From assembly GCA_943912855.1 (NCBI GenBank), contig CALTVC010000008.1, forward strand, positions 105,718 through 169,717: a stretch of 64,000 nt of DNA, read 5' to 3'. How positions within the stretch are numbered: position 1 is the first letter of the stretch; each line of letters starts with the position of its first letter. This stretch comes from an uncultured Flavobacterium sp. GTDB lineage: Bacteria > Bacteroidota > Bacteroidia > Flavobacteriales > Flavobacteriaceae. A model generated the notes under the pieces. That model was not told the DNA's origin and did no database searches. It saw nothing but the letters and a program-made list of their open reading frames with translations. A program made the position numbers and the translations under genes. Shown here piece by piece: positions 59,647-64,000 of this stretch.

Positions 59647-61137
59647 TTATTTGAAAGCTACATCGTTCCACCTAAGCTCGTTTTTGATGCTGTCTATGGT
59701 GGTTCCTTTACCAATACGTATAAATTCTATACCAGCCATTTCTGTAAAATCCTGGATGATTTCGGCAGAAAGGTTCTGGCTGTATGCTGTGTGGTGGGCT
59801 CCACCTGCGTAGATCCATGCAGCACATCCGGTCTTCATATCCGGTAGCGGTTTCCATAGTACGCGCGCTACAGGAAGCTTAGGTAGTTCGTTTTCAACTT
59901 CTACAGCCTCAACCTCGTTTACAATCATACGGAAACGGTTTCCTACGTCTATGATAGAAGCGTTAAGGGCAGCGCCACCGGCTACGTTAAATACAAGACG
60001 TGCAGGGTCTGCTTTACCACCTATACCTAGCGGGTGAACCTCAAGGCTTGGCTTGGTAGCGGCAAGAGAGGCATCGATTTCAAGCATGTGTGAACCAAGA
60101 ACAAGTTCGTTGTTCGGGTCAAAGTGGTACGTGTAGTCTTCCATGAAGCCGTTACCGCCTTCAAGACCGGCACCCATAACTTTAAATGCACGTACAAGAG
60201 CAGCGGTTTTCCAGTCGCCTTCTCCTGCAAATCCAAAACCTTCTGCAAGAAGCCTTTGTACTGCAAGACCAGGAAGCTGTACCATACCGTGAAGGTCTTC
60301 AAACGTATCTGAGAAGCCTTTAAAGCCACCGTCTACAAGGAACTTGCGCAGGGCGACTTCTATTTTAGCCGCTTCGTAAACAGATGAGTAACGTGCACCA
60401 CCTTCTTTAAGGTCGTCTGCTACAGTGTACTCAGCGTTGTATACCGCGATTTGTTCTTTAATCTGTTCTTCTGTAACGGCATCGATAAGAGCTACAAGAT
60501 CTCCAATACCATAGCTGTTTACAGAGTAGCCAAACTGTAGTTCAGCTTCTACTTTATCTCCGTCTGTAACGGCTACAAAACGCATGTTGTCGCCAAAACG
60601 GGCAAATTTAGCACCTTGCCAGTCGTACCAGCCTGCAGCCGAACGGCTCCAGTCGCCTATTTGTTTTTCTACTTCAGGATCTTGCCAGTGGCCTACAACT
60701 ACCTTACGGTTTTTGCGCAGGCGCGATACCATAAAACCAAACTCACGGTCGCCGTGTGCACTCTGGTTAAGATTCATAAAGTCCATATCCATAGTGCTCC
60801 ATGGAATGTCGCGGTTAAATTGTGTATGTAGGTGTAGTAGTGGCTTTTTAAGCGCCGCAAGACCACGAATCCACATTTTGGCAGGAGAGAAGGTGTGCAT
60901 CCAAGCAATTACGCCTATTACATTCTCGGCAGTGTTAGCTGCAACAAGCGTTTCGTATATCTCCTCAGTAGATTTTACTGTAGGTTTATATACTACTCTT
61001 ACAGGAATGCTACCGCTGGCATCAAGGCCTTTGGCCAGTTCCTGAGAGTGTGCTGCAACTTGTTTTAGTGTTTCTTCACCGTAAAGATTCTGGCTTCCGG
61101 TAACGAACCACACTTCGAATGTCTTTAAATTTATCAT
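59647..61137 (-). CDS. araA: L-arabinose isomerase
   Basis: A 496-residue enzyme, the standard length, that converts L-arabinose to L-ribulose with a divalent metal. It starts near FVTGSQNLYGEETLKQV. The metal/catalytic residues are in GFAGEGDWKTAAL (Glu), GSHMLEIDASLA (His, Glu) and GGAHHTAYSQN (His). It is the first gene of the operon araA, symporter, transaldolase, transketolase N and C. Its upstream region holds operator 3. Confidence 0.98.
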   Translation of the reverse strand: MINLKTFEVWFVTGSQNLYGEETLKQVAAHSQELAKGLDASGSIPVRVVYKPTVKSTEEIYETLVAANTAENVIGVIAWMHTFSPAKMWIRGLAALKKPLLHLHTQFNRDIPWSTMDMDFMNLNQSAHGDREFGFMVSRLRKNRKVVVGHWQDPEVEKQIGDWSRSAAGWYDWQGAKFARFGDNMRFVAVTDGDKVEAELQFGYSVNSYGIGDLVALIDAVTEEQIKEQIAVYNAEYTVADDLKEGGARYSSVYEAAKIEVALRKFLVDGGFKGFSDTFEDLHGMVQLPGLAVQRLLAEGFGFAGEGDWKTAALVRAFKVMGAGLEGGNGFMEDYTYHFDPNNELVLGSHMLEIDASLAATKPSLEVHPLGIGGKADPARLVFNVAGGAALNASIIDVGNRFRMIVNEVEAVEVENELPKLPVARVLWKPLPDMKTGCAAWIYAGGAHHTAYSQNLSAEIIQDFTEMAGIEFIRIGKGTTIDSIKNELRWNDVAFK

Positions 61138-61240
61138 AATTTAAGCTGTAAAATTGATGTTTTTGAGATGGCCTGTAGGCCTGGTTTTTTATTTCAGTTT
61201 ATGTATAACGTTTGAGTGTTAAAGTACTCATAAAATAATA

Positions 61241-61257
61241 AGTGTCGAAATAACACT
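61241..61257. promoter_or_regulatory. Candidate AraR operator 3 (AGTGT-N7-ACACT)
   Basis: AGTGTCGAAATAACACT has the same AGTGT and ACAyT half-sites, 7 bases apart, as the sites before susC and araB, and here the half-sites are perfectly symmetric. It lies 104 bases before the araA ATG. Confidence 0.6.
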
Positions 61258-61477
61258 AATTTTTCGACATATACAAGTCTTATTTCAAAAAAATATAGAA
61301 TTTATAAATTAAGACCATTAAATTAACGTGTAGGTAAATTGTGGAGCCTAAAAAAATGAACAATTCATTATTTGCTAATTGCGTCTAAGATTGTGTGATT
61401 ACTGTATTTTTGGATATTCAGACTATAAAGAATGCAAGACATCAAAACATTAATGGTAAGGTGTACACTTATAATTT

Positions 61478-61485
61478 TATCTTTG
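61478..61485 (+). promoter_or_regulatory. -7 promoter box of the MFS gene (TATCTTTG)
   Basis: An exact TAnnTTTG followed by CACCG, 26 bases before ATG 61511. A near-palindrome GTGTACAC lies 10 bases upstream of it. Confidence 0.65.
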
Positions 61486-61510
61486 CACCGATAAAATCCA
61501 TTGACTCAGA

Positions 61511-62650
61511 ATGACACAAACACACCAACCCGTAATTGTACGCAGGGCTGTTGCCGTATTATTTTTTATGGCGGGGCTTTGCTTTAGTAGCTGGGCGTCG
61601 CGCATTGCCACCATACAGGAGAAGCTTAATATTTCTGAAGGGCAGTTTGGTGCCGTGCTCTTTGCCATGCCTGTGGGGCTTATGCTTTCATTGCCGTTAT
61701 CGGGGTGGGCGGTAAGCCGTTTTGGCAGCCGTATTGTTGTAAGCATAGCACTTGCCGGATATGGTTTGGCACTCATTGGCCTTGGGCTTATGCCAAATAT
61801 GTTCCTGCTGGCGGCAAACATTATGGTATTCGGGCTGTGTAGCAATGCCGTAAACATATCGGTAAACGCTCAGGCAGTTGCTACCGAACTCTTATACAAA
61901 CGCCCCATCATGGCATCGTTTCACGGGTTGTGGAGCCTTGCAGGTTTTATAGGCGGTGGTATAGGTACGTTAATGATAGGGCAGGAGATACCGCCATCGG
62001 TACATTTTGTAATGATAGCCATAGTGGTTATTGGTTCTATATTTATTTGCTGGCGCTACCTGAACCACGATAAGGGTACGGGTGAAAAAAAGAAATCAGG
62101 TTTTGCCAAACCCGATGCTGCATTGATAACACTGGGCTTAATAGCTTTTTGTTCTATGGTGGTAGAAGGGACAATGTTTGACTGGACAACGATTTATTTT
62201 AGGAAAGTAATTCTGGCAAAAGGCGCAATGGAAGGTGCGGGTTATACCGCAGGTATGTGCATGATGGCTACCGGGCGTTTTATAGCCGATGGTTTTTCGG
62301 CTCGTTTCGGGCTGAAACGTACACTTCAGGTAAGTGGTTTCCTTAGCCTTGCAGGGCTTACGATGGTTATTACCCTGCCATATCTTGTTCCTGCCATTAT
62401 CGGGTTTATGCTGGTTGGTGCGGGTATCTCTAGCGTGGTACCACTTGTATACAGCGCGGCGGGTAAGAGTACTACCATGGCTCCGGGTCCGGCAATAGCA
62501 GCTGTGAGTACTATAAGCTTCCTCGGGTTTTTAGTTGGCCCCCCGGTTATAGGTTTCCTTGCCGAAGCATTTAACCTTAGGCTGGCGTTTATCTTTGTGG
62601 CAGTTATGGCACTGTGCGTTATCGTATTTACTACAAGGGCTAAGGTGTAG
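61511..62650 (+). CDS. MFS transporter, YbjJ-like
   Basis: A 379-residue major facilitator protein with 12 hydrophobic segments. The first loop has FMAGLCFSSWASRIATIQEKL, and the A-motif region SGWAVSRFGSR is between helices 2 and 3. The overall pattern with SFHGLWSLAGFIGGGIG is that of the YbjJ-like group, whose substrates are not well known. It is divergent from araA. A sugar substrate, for example arabinose, is possible but not shown. It is followed by a bidirectional terminator. Confidence 0.88.
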   Translation: MTQTHQPVIVRRAVAVLFFMAGLCFSSWASRIATIQEKLNISEGQFGAVLFAMPVGLMLSLPLSGWAVSRFGSRIVVSIALAGYGLALIGLGLMPNMFLLAANIMVFGLCSNAVNISVNAQAVATELLYKRPIMASFHGLWSLAGFIGGGIGTLMIGQEIPPSVHFVMIAIVVIGSIFICWRYLNHDKGTGEKKKSGFAKPDAALITLGLIAFCSMVVEGTMFDWTTIYFRKVILAKGAMEGAGYTAGMCMMATGRFIADGFSARFGLKRTLQVSGFLSLAGLTMVITLPYLVPAIIGFMLVGAGISSVVPLVYSAAGKSTTMAPGPAIAAVSTISFLGFLVGPPVIGFLAEAFNLRLAFIFVAVMALCVIVFTTRAKV

Positions 62651-62663
62651 AAACCTATCATAT

Positions 62664-62707
62664 AAAACAAGAAAAGGAGCGATAGTATTCGCTCCTTTTC
62701 TTGTTTT
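62664..62707. terminator. Bidirectional terminator, 19-bp stem
   Basis: A perfect 19-bp stem (62664-62682 with 62689-62707) around loop TAGTAT, with A and T runs on both sides. It ends on the stop codon of the convergent minus-strand gene. Confidence 0.92.
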
Positions 62708-64000
62708 TAGTCTGCTGTTATAACCTTATCTGTTATGACTAAACTCTCTTTTTTAGTTTTAGGGTCTCGTGCATAAACGGCTATTTTGTAAGTTCCTTTT
62801 TTAAGCTCGGTTGTATTTACCTTACATTTAAAGCCTGAGTCAGAAAGATTGTAACTGCTTTTAAAATATTCGGTTACGTCTGGCCTGGGTACACGCTCAG
62901 GTGTAAGTATAATGTCATCCGTTTCGTTTATAAGAACCAGTAATATTTTAGCACTTTCCATGGTTTGGTCTTTAAAGTAGGCCCAGCCGGTTAATTCTGC
63001 TGTTGTGCCGCTTTTATTAATATTATCCATGGCGCATATCATTTCTGTTCCGTTGTATTGCTTGTAAGGCTTAAACTTTTTAGGATCATCTGTAGGAGTA
63101 AACAAGCTACGGTCTATATAGTGTTTTGCGTATACGCCTACACCCTCTGTTTGTTTGTCTATGGCGTACAAACCGTCAATTACATCAAGTGTTTGTTGTG
63201 TTGGAGGGTCAGCAACTTCATCCATGTCTATGTACCAGAATGATTTCGGTTTTTCTTTGCCCGATGTAATGTCTGCCGCTATATTGTTTAGTGTTTTTCC
63301 GGTAATTTCGTTATTGTCTTCGGGAGTAAGGTAGTATGAAAAGAAAATGCCAAACGTACTGTATATCTTATCGTTATTCTTGTGGTTTTCTTTTACAAAA
63401 AGACTGGATTCCCTAAACTGGGTTTTGGTATTGTGCCAATAGTATTTTTCTACAAAAAACGTATCGGTAAATGAAAACAGTACAAAGACAAGGACTAAAC
63501 TGGTTTTTACAACATTGTTTTGTACGTAGCTAATTCCTGCTGCAACAATAAGCGCTATGGCCGGAAGAAGGTTTATAAAATACCTGCTTATCATTATAGG
63601 GAAACGTACGTAAGATATAATGTAAGGAATAGCCAGAGTTACTACTATCCATGCTAAGAATATAACCGATGAAAATACTTTCTTTTCATTTTCAGGGTCT
63701 ATTTCATTCTTTTTTATTTGCCCTTGTTTAGCAAGATCAGTAAAATAGAATAGTGTACCTATTAATGCTATGTAAATAACACCTTCAGAGAAACCAAGAA
63801 AATCTTTGAAGAAGACGCTAAAGATGTCGTTAGAAGGAGTTTCTATCCAAAATGAATCACGCTGTCCGGCTGTGAATAGAATAACTAATGCCGGTATGTA
63901 AAGCACCAGCGTAGTAATACCTGACACCAGCGTGTATATAAAAAACTGTTTTGTAGTGGTTTTATACGGTTTTATAATAAAATAAAGCAGTATAACATAC
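62707..64000 (-). CDS. Membrane glycosyltransferase-like protein, 5' end beyond window
   Basis: A 430-residue C-terminal part of a polytopic protein. The open frame continues past position 64000 without a stop; the GTG at 63927 is not a true start. Five or more hydrophobic segments are followed by a short extracytoplasmic region (FRESSLFVKENHKNNDKIYS) typical of the C-terminal half of GT39/ArnT-like dolichyl- or undecaprenyl-phosphate-sugar mannosyltransferases, and a C-terminal beta domain of about 100 residues. The reaction is inferred from general shape only. Confidence 0.75.
   Translation of the reverse strand, partial: YVILLYFIIKPYKTTTKQFFIYTLVSGITTLVLYIPALVILFTAGQRDSFWIETPSNDIFSVFFKDFLGFSEGVIYIALIGTLFYFTDLAKQGQIKKNEIDPENEKKVFSSVIFLAWIVVTLAIPYIISYVRFPIMISRYFINLLPAIALIVAAGISYVQNNVVKTSLVLVFVLFSFTDTFFVEKYYWHNTKTQFRESSLFVKENHKNNDKIYSTFGIFFSYYLTPEDNNEITGKTLNNIAADITSGKEKPKSFWYIDMDEVADPPTQQTLDVIDGLYAIDKQTEGVGVYAKHYIDRSLFTPTDDPKKFKPYKQYNGTEMICAMDNINKSGTTAELTGWAYFKDQTMESAKILLVLINETDDIILTPERVPRPDVTEYFKSSYNLSDSGFKCKVNTTELKKGTYKIAVYARDPKTKKESLVITDKVITAD

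Larger units (their letters stand above)
61138..61510. other. 373-base divergent control region araA / MFS gene
   Basis: No gene is seen. It holds operator 3 (61241-61257), a longer overlapping dyad TGTCGAAA-N11-TTTCGACA (61243-61269), another inverted repeat TGAGT-N8-ACTCA (61213-61230), a near-palindrome around GTGTACAC (61457-61471) and the MFS promoter (61478). The density of dyads is much higher than in other gaps. On the minus strand I find no perfect -7 box for araA; TTATTTCG inside operator 3 is the nearest. Confidence 0.65.

Noticed and set aside
63927..63927. GTG as the start of the last gene
   Set aside because: The frame is open through position 64000 and the sequence upstream continues as a membrane protein, so the true start is outside the window.
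1..64000. tRNA, rRNA, insertion sequences or prophage genes
   Set aside because: By eye I found no transposase, integrase, capsid or ribosomal RNA sequence. A tRNA scan would be needed to exclude a tRNA in the gaps with certainty.

Overview
The window reads as chromosome of a Bacteroidota, most likely a Flavobacteriaceae close to Flavobacterium. The grounds are: promoters with the Bacteroidota -7 box TAnnTTTG, almost no Shine-Dalgarno sites, many lipoproteins, a SusC/SusD pair, and families typical of the group (DUF4294, DUF4920, YwqK/MORN, LysM plus LivJ-like, COG3014). There is no rRNA, tRNA, CRISPR array, insertion sequence or phage gene that I can recognise.

Layout. 1-6525 (minus): an operon of SpoIIM-like, DUF4129, DUF4350, MoxR ATPase, DUF58, a polytopic membrane protein and a lipoprotein cut by the window edge, with an RDD membrane protein divergent. 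7376-18463 (plus): two LysM proteins (one fused to a LivJ/LpoA-like fold), OsmC, DUF3820, pyrG, yidC, a YwqK repeat protein, mnmA, a lipoprotein, a TatD-like hydrolase and tcdA. 18579-21671: a TPR histidine kinase and LuxR-type regulator bracketed by two inverted copies of one dyad, followed by a possible small RNA. 21749-26206: an LpoB/COG3014 envelope operon and an SRPBCC protein with a Thr/Ala/Pro tail. 26247-35675: housekeeping and envelope genes, including a MazG-like hydrolase, ilvE, DUF4920, a cytochrome c'-like lipoprotein, mnmD, an ABC-F ATPase and an M42 peptidase.

35729-62650 is an L-arabinan/L-arabinose utilisation locus. A degenerate Nudix regulator (AraR-type) is divergent from susC-susD, two GH51 and three GH43 enzymes, araB, araD and a lipoprotein aldose epimerase. 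A minus-strand operon then carries araA, a sodium/sugar symporter, transaldolase and split transketolase, with GH97 beyond it. The inferred route is: arabinan bound by SusCD, cut by GH43/GH51 enzymes, arabinose taken up by the symporter, converted by AraA, AraB and AraD to xylulose 5-phosphate, then by transketolase and transaldolase to glycolysis. A shared 17-bp dyad (AGTGT-N7-ACAyT) before susC, araB and araA is a probable operator tying the three transcription units together.

The most general unexplained signal is architectural. At least four, perhaps five, intergenic spots carry short degenerate tandem repeats (unit about 6-9 bp) laid out as two inverted arms, twice around a terminator. 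The repeat sequences are unrelated from spot to spot. A separate GC-rich palindrome sits inside one such array next to galM.
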